Positions 32,033-38,072 of a DNA stretch of 38,072 nt are shown here, in pieces (positions within the stretch are counted from its first letter, which is position 1; each line of letters begins with the position of its first letter). The stretch spans positions 1 through 38,072 of the forward strand of contig CAYRRR010000007.1 in the NCBI GenBank assembly GCA_964426755.1. The letters run 5' to 3'. The position numbers and the translations under genes are program-made. This stretch comes from CAYRRR01 sp964426755 (lineage in GTDB: Bacteria; Patescibacteriota; Saccharimonadia; Saccharimonadales; JAGQNJ01). The notes under the pieces are model-generated. The model was not told the origin of the DNA. It saw nothing but the letters and a program-made list of their open reading frames with translations, and searched no databases.

Positions 32033-32100
32033 CTGCCAGTATTAAACATAAGCATTCGCTGCTTGTCAATCTAGGCTTTGTGCTATAGCAAAGAGTTGAT

Positions 32101-32991
32101 ATGATGCCATTGATGAGCAGTAATTCTAAGCAACGTACAAACAGATTAAAACGAGAACTTGAACAAGCAGGAATGAACCGTTATGGATTCTTAAAAGGTG
32201 AAACAAAACTGCTGTATGAGATTATTAAGGAAGACGAACATATTGGCGGCGTAGTATATGGCCGTAGTAGTAGCGGATCGGCTATGATCGTAGCGACTGA
32301 TAAACGAGTACTATACTTAGACCGAAAGCCATTATTTAAAAAAGTCGATGAATTGACGTATGACGTAGTAAGCGGTGTAAGCCATAATCTTCAGGGTCAA
32401 TATGCCGGTATAGTTTTGCACACTCGGCTTGGTGACTATAAGCTTCGATTTGTAAATAAGACTATTGCCAGCCGATTTGTTAAATTTATTGAAAAACAGC
32501 AAATTACTCCCGAAAAAGCACCAGATATACGAATGCCTGAATTCACGCGTGAAATTATATCAGATCCGGTTCAGCTATCTCAGCGTGCCCGGATTTTCTT
32601 GATGTCACATGAGGTAGCTGTTCTGTCGACAATTGATGAAGTTGGAAGACCACATGGTTCAACGGTATACTTTGCCGTCGATAAAAATAACTACATTTAC
32701 ATTGTTACGAAAACAGAGACTCAAAAAGCCCGTAACATAATGTTTAACCATGATGTGGCGCTGACAATGTATGATTCAAACAGTTTGCAGACGCTACAAA
32801 TTAACGGTAACGCAATAGTTGAGCAAGACCCACATATAACGAAGCAAGTCTACGAAACTATTCTGCGGCCAAGATTCGAGGGCCAACATGCTGAAATGCC
32901 GCCCATTATGTATTTACCTGCAGGTCAATATGAAGTTATCGCAGTAACACCAACTCATTTTAAGTTCTCAGACTATAAAAATATGAAATAA
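32101..32991 (+). CDS. PH-like domain fused to pyridoxamine-phosphate-oxidase-like flavin split barrel
   Basis: A 296-residue cytoplasmic protein. Residues about 35-130 look like a bacterial PH-like (YokE type) domain: AMIVATDKRVLYLDRKPLFKK, LTYDVVSGV and LHTRLGDYKLRFVNK. Residues about 155-290 form a PNPOx-type split barrel: EVAVLSTIDEVGRPHGSTVYFAVDKNNYIYIVTKTETQKARNI, where FMN-type cofactors bind in relatives. Substrate is unknown; F420- or FMN-dependent reduction is possible. Several in-frame ATGs (32101, 32104, 32113) are candidates. TTGTCA (32063-32068) and TATAGC (32084-32089) may be the promoter, giving a leader of only a few bases. Confidence 0.72.
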   Translation: MMPLMSSNSKQRTNRLKRELEQAGMNRYGFLKGETKLLYEIIKEDEHIGGVVYGRSSSGSAMIVATDKRVLYLDRKPLFKKVDELTYDVVSGVSHNLQGQYAGIVLHTRLGDYKLRFVNKTIASRFVKFIEKQQITPEKAPDIRMPEFTREIISDPVQLSQRARIFLMSHEVAVLSTIDEVGRPHGSTVYFAVDKNNYIYIVTKTETQKARNIMFNHDVALTMYDSNSLQTLQINGNAIVEQDPHITKQVYETILRPRFEGQHAEMPPIMYLPAGQYEVIAVTPTHFKFSDYKNMK

Positions 32992-33039
32992 GCTAATTGC
33001 CCGCTCTTTATTAGATCCTCAAGAGATAATACTGAAAGG

Positions 33040-33300
33040 TTAATTCGATTGGCGGCTGAATCGTTTGATAAGTGCTATTGCCGTAATGGAGCCTAGTACT
33101 GGAAAGATAACCGAATTAAATGTAACAAGAAACTCTGAAGTTTTGTCAAATAGCGCAAATAAACTTCCGCCACCCAAGGCTCCAATGATGCCGTAACTAA
33201 TGTATTTGTATGTTGTCTCGTTACTCTGGCTTTCATCTATCATTGCTGAAATCCAACCAACTAATGTTCCAAAAATTACCCAGAATAAAATTAGAATCAC
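33040..33300 (-). CDS. Small membrane protein, GlsB/YeaQ/YmgE-like
   Basis: An 86-residue protein with three hydrophobic segments (ILILFWVIFGTLVGWISAMI, YISYGIIGALGGGSLFALF, FNSVIFPVLGSITAIALI) and glycine-rich helices, the pattern of the transglycosylase-associated YeaQ/YmgE family. The start is a GTG with AGGAGG seven bases upstream. It probably lies downstream of the 42-residue ORF in one transcript. Family members respond to envelope or acid stress in other bacteria; the role here is not shown. Confidence 0.7.
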   Translation of the reverse strand: MILILFWVIFGTLVGWISAMIDESQSNETTYKYISYGIIGALGGGSLFALFDKTSEFLVTFNSVIFPVLGSITAIALIKRFSRQSN

Positions 33301-33340
33301 GTATAATCCTCCTCTTGGCTATCGTCAAAACTAAGCTATT

Positions 33341-33469
33341 TTATTGTAAGTGTCCAAACAATCTATCACCCCGTCCATTTATGAGCGTTATGAGCGCTTT
33401 TGGAAAACGAGGATATAAAGCTTCGTTTCGCTTTATCATAACTTTTGATGTGTTGTGTAGTTCATGCAT
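33341..33469 (-). CDS. 42-residue basic protein with strong ribosome binding site
   Basis: The frame starts MHELHNTSKVMIKRNEAL and ends GRGDRLFGHLQ. AAGGAGG lies six bases before the ATG, the strongest Shine-Dalgarno in this area, and TATAAG with an upstream TGAT may be its -10. It ends 40 bases before the GTG of the YeaQ-like gene, so they may be co-transcribed. The peptide is basic with no membrane segment and matches no family I know. It could be a real small protein or only a translated leader. Confidence 0.45.
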   Translation of the reverse strand: MHELHNTSKVMIKRNEALYPRFPKALITLINGRGDRLFGHLQ

Positions 33470-33603
33470 ACTACGCCTCCTTAGTACTCCCAGGCTCTTA
33501 TAATCATGGAATTACAGTGTGTGCGCAGTAAAATAAGTTCCAAGTTATTTGTAATATATTTCACACATATTAAATAGCATTGCGATTAAAATAGATCATA
33601 CTG

Positions 33604-35451
33604 ATGTATTCTCGCAAACTTTTAAAACGGCTTCAAAAACCAAAGAAAGATCCGTTGGCCTTCTTACGGGCTCAAAAAATATACGGACGCAAATCTCACA
33701 TAATTGCGACAATATTAGTACTTGGGGCGTGCTTAGGCGTCACAGCTGCAGCGTGGTATGATGCAGCTAAAAGTACCGATGAAGCGTTTAAGAAAGTTGC
33801 CGAGAACCGAATTGATGAGTCGGTCCAAGTTATAGGCAACCGGCTCACGTTAGTAGGTACCGTTCTTTCCGGTGGAGTCGGCTTATTTGAGGCCTCAGAT
33901 CAGGTAACAAGCAAAGAGTGGGAGGCATTCATTGAATCGGTATATCATGAAAGATTGTTTTCGGTCATTAGCGCGTTTGGTTATGTATCTTATGTTAAGC
34001 CAGGCGAATTAAATACCTATATCACAACTATGCAGCAACAAGGAGAGCCAGCCTCCATGGTGGCACCGGTAGCCAGTAATGCTGATACACATGTTCCTGT
34101 TAGTTTTATCGCGCCATCTAATAAAAAAAGAGAACAACTTGTTGGCTATAATATGTACGCAGACAAAGTAAGGCGTAAGGCAATTGACACAGCGCGAGAC
34201 TCCGGCACTCTTTCGCTTACGGGTAAACTTGATCTTGTGCGTGATAAGCAAGGCAATATCTCACAACGCGGTCTAATTTTGTTTGCCCCGGTTTATCGTA
34301 AGAACACTACCGTCGAAACAGTCGAACAAAAACGACAAAACATAATTGGTCTTACCTACGCAGTTATACCGGTAGATGATCTTTTTGCTGAGAGTTATGG
34401 CTCTGAAGAAAATAAAAATATTGGGATCGAAATTTATGAAAACACAGAAAAAACTGAAACTAATTTCATGTATCGATCTAATAATTTTGAAACCATTGCG
34501 GCGGATAAAAACAGTTATATAAAAGAGCAAAAATCTATACTAACAGATCATCCTTGGATTATCACCTACGCTGTAGGTTACGATGTCTTGTCTCAGCCAG
34601 AGCGCGATGCTCCGTTTTCTTCTTTGATTCGAGGCATGGTGCTTAGCCTAGCAGTGGCGTTCTTTGTTTATTACTTATTGACCCATCGCACTCGGAAAAT
34701 TCTAGAAGCAAAGCATAATGAGGTTCAGAGTGCAAAGGATGATTTGCTCTCGCTTGCTTCGCACCAACTTCGTACGCCGGCTACAGTCGTAAAGCAATAT
34801 GTCGGTATGTTGTTGCAAGGCTATGGCGGAGAGCTCAGTGATCAGCAAAAGTCTATGTTAGAGAGCGCCTATACTAGTAATGAGCGACAGCTCCAAATAA
34901 TTAATCAAATTTTATATGTTGCCCGTCTAGACGCAGGACAAATAAAACTTCACAAAGAACGCACCAACCTTAATAAGCTTCTTAAAGAAGTGGTTGATGA
35001 ACATCGCCCTTCATTTAAAGAAAGCAAGCAAAAATTCAATCTTCGCTTACCGAGTAAAATAGTTTATATCCGTGGTGATAAACACTATCTTCACATGGTG
35101 CTGGATAACTTACTTAGTAACGCCGGTAAATACACACCTTCGGGCGGTAGAATTTCTGTTAGCTTAACCGCCAGTGAGGGTCGTGCGGTTATATCAATTA
35201 AGGACAATGGTGTTGGGATTAATAAGGCAGAACAGTCTGGTATTTTTGACAAATTCACAAGAGGCAATAGCGAAATGACATCGCAAGTTAGTGGCAGCGG
35301 TATTGGCCTATATTTAGTAAAAAAAATTACGGAGCTGCATCGTGGCAGTATAAAGGCACGACCAAATCGACCGATGGGAACAGTTTTTGAGCTTTGTTTG
35401 CCTATCAGACTTTCGCAAAGAATTAGATCAAAAAGGCTGCTTAATGATTGA
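33604..35451 (+). CDS. CHASE-domain sensor histidine kinase
   Basis: A 615-residue membrane kinase. TM1 is about 32-51, an extracytoplasmic CHASE-type sensor about 75-310 (GGVGLFEASDQVTSKEWEAFIESV, FGYVSYVKPGEL), and TM2 about 340-360. HisKA follows with His387 in SLASHQLRTPATVVKQYVG, then HATPase with N box LDNLLSNAGKYTPSGG, G1 DNGVGI and G2 GSGIGLYLVKKI. Small molecules such as cytokinins or peptides are known CHASE ligands; the ligand here is unknown. It overlaps the response regulator gene by eight bases, so they form a two-component pair. TAAAAT lies 11 bases before the ATG, and no Shine-Dalgarno is seen. Confidence 0.92.
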   Translation: MYSRKLLKRLQKPKKDPLAFLRAQKIYGRKSHIIATILVLGACLGVTAAAWYDAAKSTDEAFKKVAENRIDESVQVIGNRLTLVGTVLSGGVGLFEASDQVTSKEWEAFIESVYHERLFSVISAFGYVSYVKPGELNTYITTMQQQGEPASMVAPVASNADTHVPVSFIAPSNKKREQLVGYNMYADKVRRKAIDTARDSGTLSLTGKLDLVRDKQGNISQRGLILFAPVYRKNTTVETVEQKRQNIIGLTYAVIPVDDLFAESYGSEENKNIGIEIYENTEKTETNFMYRSNNFETIAADKNSYIKEQKSILTDHPWIITYAVGYDVLSQPERDAPFSSLIRGMVLSLAVAFFVYYLLTHRTRKILEAKHNEVQSAKDDLLSLASHQLRTPATVVKQYVGMLLQGYGGELSDQQKSMLESAYTSNERQLQIINQILYVARLDAGQIKLHKERTNLNKLLKEVVDEHRPSFKESKQKFNLRLPSKIVYIRGDKHYLHMVLDNLLSNAGKYTPSGGRISVSLTASEGRAVISIKDNGVGINKAEQSGIFDKFTRGNSEMTSQVSGSGIGLYLVKKITELHRGSIKARPNRPMGTVFELCLPIRLSQRIRSKRLLND

Positions 35452-35851
35452 TTTTCCAACCCGTCATTTTAAGCAACCTATTAAAAAACCCAGAGTTCTC
35501 ATTGTTGAGGATGAGCAAGCGTTGCGAGAAGCTTTTATTTTTTTACTTAAATCAGAGCAATTTCCCTTTTCGTCTGCTGCTAATGGTGTCGAGGCTTTAA
35601 AGAAACTACCTTCATTTAAACCAGATATTATTTTGCTGGATTTATTAATGCCCAAAATGGATGGCATCGAGTTTTTGCACAAAGCCAAACTGAAGACCAA
35701 TTATTCAAGCTGCAAAGTTGTAATTTTAAGTAATCTTGGAGATTTAATTCGTACACGGGATGTTACTCAGTTTAACGTAAAAAAAGTAGTCATTAAGGCA
35801 GACCTTTCGCCGACTGATCTGTTGGGTATAGTACAGAAGGTCTATACTTAA
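35444..35851 (+). CDS. Receiver-only response regulator
   Basis: A 135-residue CheY/Spo0F-like protein: VLIVEDEQALREAF with acidic Glu22 and Asp23, DIILLDLLMPKMDG with phosphoacceptor Asp66, ILSN for the conserved Ser/Thr position, and VVIKADLSP with the conserved Lys. No output domain follows. The ATG at 35444 overlaps the kinase stop and has AAGG seven bases upstream; an earlier in-frame ATG would begin inside the kinase gene. Without DNA-binding or enzymatic output it may relay phosphate or act by protein contact. Confidence 0.9.
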   Translation: MIDFPTRHFKQPIKKPRVLIVEDEQALREAFIFLLKSEQFPFSSAANGVEALKKLPSFKPDIILLDLLMPKMDGIEFLHKAKLKTNYSSCKVVILSNLGDLIRTRDVTQFNVKKVVIKADLSPTDLLGIVQKVYT

Positions 35852-35864
35852 GATACGTGTAAAC

Positions 35865-35884
35865 ATTGTGATATTTAGCACAAT
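35865..35884. repeat. Inverted repeat upstream of the methyltransferase gene
   Basis: ATTGTG, eight AT-rich bases, then CACAAT. It lies just upstream of a candidate promoter (TTTACC 35886-35891, TACAAT 35910-35915), where an activator or repressor could act. The regulator is unknown. Confidence 0.35.
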
Positions 35885-35885
35885 A

Positions 35886-35915
35886 TTTACCTAAATTGCA
35901 AAAGTATTTTACAAT
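35886..35915 (+). promoter_or_regulatory. Promoter of the methyltransferase gene
   Basis: TTTACC (35886-35891), an 18-base spacer and TACAAT (35910-35915), followed by a short leader with AAGGA before the ATG at 35948. Confidence 0.45.
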
Positions 35916-35947
35916 AATAGTGTGAGTCAACAACTTAAGGATGTTTC

Positions 35948-37162
35948 ATGAAACATGTTGATGCAGAATTAGTCGGAGAAACATATGACCAATTTTGCGA
36001 AGAACTAGAGTTTCAGACAGTCAGCCCTCCTGAGCAGGATATCCGTGTTGGTGCGTTTGCTGCAGCAACACTACGTGTTCTTTCACATGATCCTGATACT
36101 GAAGCGGTGATGAAAGATTTAATTCGGGTGCGGCTCGAAAGTGGAAATGCAAGTGCATCGTATCTCGCCAACCTTACACTACGTGCCTGCCAAAGGGCGT
36201 TTTTGTTTGGGTTTCCGAATGAAGACTTCCCTGTTCACGGTGATGACGAGGCATACCCACAGAGCTATGATAAAAGGCAAAATTGGGAAGCAAACTTACC
36301 ACGCATTATGGCAAGCGAAACTGAGTTTCAGGCATATGTGCGTTCTCGTGATGTTCAAAGTAATATTGCTGATCGCTATACGTCTTTTAAGTTACTTATA
36401 GAGCTTTATAGAGATCGATTTGGAGATACACCACACTTGTTAGATATCGGCTGTAGTGCAGATCACGGCTTAAAATTATTAGAACGTAATGAAGGTTATT
36501 ACGTGCCTAACGTAACACAAGCCTACCTTGGCAAGCATAAGGTAGATGCGCCTCATGATCTAAAGGATCGCATTCATGAATTAGTAAGTTTACCTGATGG
36601 CATTGGTGAAAGCGTTGGTGTCGATAAAGTACCCATGCAACTAATCGAAAATGACCCTTCAACGAGACAATGGGTGTTTGCTTGCTCGTTCTATCCCTCA
36701 GAGCTGCTGGATAAGCGTCGTTATTTACAATACATACTACTTGGAAACTATCAGCCAGAAAACATTCAGTTTATTCAAGCCGATTTTTCAACTAGTGATG
36801 TTGAAATTGATCCGCCACAGGATGAAGACGGATTTGATATGGTTACCTTCAGTACAGTCTTATATCAAGCAACCCCTAAAAAAAGAGAAACTATGATAGA
36901 AAACGCTAAGCGACACTTAAAGCCGAATGGCCTTATCGTAGTGCAAGATTTTGTTAACACTAGACGAGGTGATCCAAGCAAGCTCGTCTTTCCTCGCTAT
37001 TGGTTTAAGGAAGAATATGGTTATCGAACACTAGTGTTCGATATGCAGGATGAATCAGCTGGTTTTCAGGAAGTTTTTCGTTGGCAAAATGGACGCTGCC
37101 GCGAGCTTGCCCCCAATTTGGGAGCATTATGCCTGCAGCCACTTATTCAGAAAGCCTCTTAG
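35948..37162 (+). CDS. Class I SAM-dependent methyltransferase with unknown N-terminal domain
   Basis: A 404-residue protein. The first ~140 residues match nothing I know. Residues about 150-360 form a Rossmann methyltransferase: motif I HLLDIGCSADHGL, an insert, then FIQADFS, DGFDMVTFSTVLYQ (motif IV region) and AKRHLKPNGLIVVQDFV (motif VI). The glycine-rich motif is GCSADHG instead of the common GCGxG, so SAM binding should be tested. AAGGA precedes the ATG. The end overlaps the convergent GAF-like gene by 20 bases. Substrate is unknown. Confidence 0.75.
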   Translation: MKHVDAELVGETYDQFCEELEFQTVSPPEQDIRVGAFAAATLRVLSHDPDTEAVMKDLIRVRLESGNASASYLANLTLRACQRAFLFGFPNEDFPVHGDDEAYPQSYDKRQNWEANLPRIMASETEFQAYVRSRDVQSNIADRYTSFKLLIELYRDRFGDTPHLLDIGCSADHGLKLLERNEGYYVPNVTQAYLGKHKVDAPHDLKDRIHELVSLPDGIGESVGVDKVPMQLIENDPSTRQWVFACSFYPSELLDKRRYLQYILLGNYQPENIQFIQADFSTSDVEIDPPQDEDGFDMVTFSTVLYQATPKKRETMIENAKRHLKPNGLIVVQDFVNTRRGDPSKLVFPRYWFKEEYGYRTLVFDMQDESAGFQEVFRWQNGRCRELAPNLGALCLQPLIQKAS

Positions 37163-37700
37163 TAACCAATTTGCTATATGTTTCCATTAATGTTTGTTGT
37201 GAAGCACCGATATTAGAGTTAGGCAAAAAATAGCTAAAAATGAGCGCGCCTCCCTGTTTATGAGTAAGTGGATAAACAAAGCTACACTCAATTCCGGCAG
37301 CTGCTTGGTTAAACCGAGCGGCTTGTGCGGGCATATCAGGAGTGAAAAGCAGCTCCCAGTCTGTCGTTGAATAAGGTTTATTGTTGGATATGGCTTTTGA
37401 AATTATATTGCGGCTGTGTTTAAGGGGAATCTTTATATCTTCAAAGCGCTTTTGTGACATATCAAGAGCGTGCTGAGCAAAGTCTGTTTTTGAGAGTGCA
37501 ATTCGATCAATGGTCCCCTTTTTATCATTTACAAGTAGCAAAACAATAATACCTAAGCCTAATCGCAGAGCGGTAAGTTTATTGCACGTAAACGGCAAGT
37601 TCACAATCTCAGCATAAGTCTGTTTTTTAGTAGTTGTCTTTGATTGTTCAAATTGCGTAGCGAGCGTTTTAAGGTATGCTTTAAGCTCTTTAGATACCAT
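37143..37700 (-). CDS. GAF-like domain protein, 185 residues
   Basis: No catalytic motif is seen. The pattern LGIIVLLLVNDKKGTIDRIALS, a helical middle and GIECSFVYPLTHKQGGALIFSYFLPN fits a GAF-type small-molecule or redox sensor fold, but the match is by eye. I set the start at the ATG at 37700 because TATACT lies six bases upstream; an earlier ATG at 37745 would add 15 residues. The 3' end overlaps the convergent methyltransferase gene by 20 bases. Confidence 0.55.
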   Translation of the reverse strand: MVSKELKAYLKTLATQFEQSKTTTKKQTYAEIVNLPFTCNKLTALRLGLGIIVLLLVNDKKGTIDRIALSKTDFAQHALDMSQKRFEDIKIPLKHSRNIISKAISNNKPYSTTDWELLFTPDMPAQAARFNQAAAGIECSFVYPLTHKQGGALIFSYFLPNSNIGASQQTLMETYSKLVTKRLSE

Positions 37701-37706
37701 AAAAAA

Positions 37707-37712
37707 AGTATA
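37707..37712 (-). promoter_or_regulatory. Leaderless-type -10 of the GAF-like gene
   Basis: Minus-strand TATACT ends six bases before the ATG at 37700. No Shine-Dalgarno is present. Confidence 0.45.
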
Positions 37713-37941
37713 CGCTATCTGATCACCAACCCCTAGCATAAGCATTTAAAATAACAAAACGCATAGGCAAATAATTTAGGAACAATAAATTCTACCCCAA
37801 TAATGGTTACAGTTCAGAAATCACCCGACCTCTCCTACCCTCTGGCGATAGCCCTCCCCTTATTGCACCACTTAATCTCATGCGTACCGAGCTGTCTAAG
37901 TTTCTCTGTGCGAATCGCAACGCTAAATCACGATCCGCATT
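37713..37941. other. Gap with no recognised gene
   Basis: I see no convincing gene here. The only short frame with some length is a 24-codon minus-strand ORF (37807-37881), arginine-rich and without a ribosome binding site. No strong repeat or hairpin was found up to the terminators at 37942. Confidence 0.5.
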
Positions 37942-37972
37942 AAAAAAACCCAGCTACGCAATGTAACTGGGT
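37942..37972 (-). terminator. Second intrinsic terminator behind tRNA-Gln
   Basis: On the minus strand ACCCAGTTAC, loop ATTGC, GTAGCTGGGT, then seven Ts (the stem's last T plus six more). The 10-bp stem includes one G-U pair available only in minus-strand RNA, which fixes the direction. Confidence 0.85.
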
Positions 37973-37973
37973 C

Positions 37974-38004
37974 AAAATAAAAATCCGACCTCTGTTGAAG
38001 TCGG
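37974..38004 (-). terminator. First intrinsic terminator behind tRNA-Gln
   Basis: On the minus strand CCGACTTC, loop AACA, GAGGTCGG, followed by ATTTTTATTTT. The 8-bp stem with one G-U pair begins 14 bases after the tRNA 3' end. Confidence 0.8.
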
Positions 38005-38017
38005 CTAATTCTCCTTA

Positions 38018-38072
38018 TGGCTGGGATGGAGGGATTCGAACCCCCGAATGCCGGGACCAAAACCCGGTGCCT
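38018..38072 (-). tRNA. tRNA-Gln(TTG), truncated by the window edge
   Basis: The minus strand gives the anticodon arm with loop TTTTGGT (anticodon TTG), a variable region, T arm GGGGGTTCGAATCCCTC, acceptor strand CATCCCA, discriminator G and an encoded CCA. The D arm and 5' acceptor strand lie beyond the right edge. Confidence 0.93.

Noticed and set aside
37807..37881. 24-codon arginine-rich minus-strand ORF
   Set aside because: No Shine-Dalgarno and no -10 at the leaderless distance; the length is within chance expectation.
1..38072. CRISPR array or insertion sequence
   Set aside because: No regularly spaced repeats of 23-40 bases and no transposase-like gene were found in either strand.

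Overview
The window most resembles a chromosome segment from a Patescibacteria/CPR organism, probably of the Saccharibacteria (TM7) type. This placement is inferred from gene content and style and was not tested with a marker phylogeny. The supporting features are compact genes with short overlaps, moderate GC, TGA used as a stop (so not the Gracilibacteria code), very large membrane-anchored surface proteins, many first genes that look leaderless, a shortened ATP synthase delta subunit, and many proteins with no recognisable family.

Layout. (1) 1-460, mostly minus strand: the start of a Clp/Hsp100 AAA+ ATPase behind a perfect CIRCE operator, a highly structured intergenic stretch that may be a plus-strand non-coding RNA, and tRNA-Asn. 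(2) 598-12364, plus strand: two tandem ~1600-residue surface proteins (polybasic cytoplasmic tail, one membrane segment, seven FG-GAP propeller repeats, Ig/FN3-like stalk). The second abuts a MacB/LolD-type ABC ATPase and its FtsX-like permease, which suggests one operon. (3) 12367-16978: smpB, a membrane-anchored glycosidase and a GT2 glycosyltransferase fired divergently from overlapping -10 boxes, then a minus-strand run of an unknown gene, a CobO-like P-loop protein and a secreted nuclease, and a glutaredoxin. (4) 17007-24907, plus strand: the F1Fo ATP synthase operon in the order B-E-F-H-A-x-G-y-z-D-w-C. Four small unknown genes (x, y, z, w) sit between catalytic subunit genes, and a possible 24-codon leader ORF is coupled to atpB. 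(5) 25096-33469: an aquaporin with an unusual filter and a histone-like tail, a UvrD-type helicase-nuclease, VKOR, a zincin, a proline-rich protein, a 41-residue membrane peptide overlapping a Cu/Zn superoxide dismutase, a membrane sensor-like protein, a PH-like/flavin split-barrel fusion, and small membrane genes. (6) 33604-37700: a CHASE histidine kinase with a receiver-only response regulator, a methyltransferase, and a GAF-like protein. (7) Tandem minus-strand terminators behind a truncated tRNA-Gln close the window.

How the genes fit together. Several modules concern the cell surface: giant adhesin-like proteins, an exporter-like ABC pair, a glycosidase, a glycosyltransferase, a secreted nuclease, and VKOR for disulfide formation. 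This would suit an episymbiont. Ten first genes carry a -10-like hexamer 5-7 nt before the start codon and lack a Shine-Dalgarno sequence, whereas operon-internal genes mostly have good Shine-Dalgarno sites, so two initiation modes appear to coexist. The observations most worth pursuing are the four extra genes in the atp operon, the polybasic cytoplasmic tails shared by unrelated membrane proteins, the overlapped membrane-peptide/sod pair, and the structured RNA candidate next to the CIRCE-controlled clp gene.
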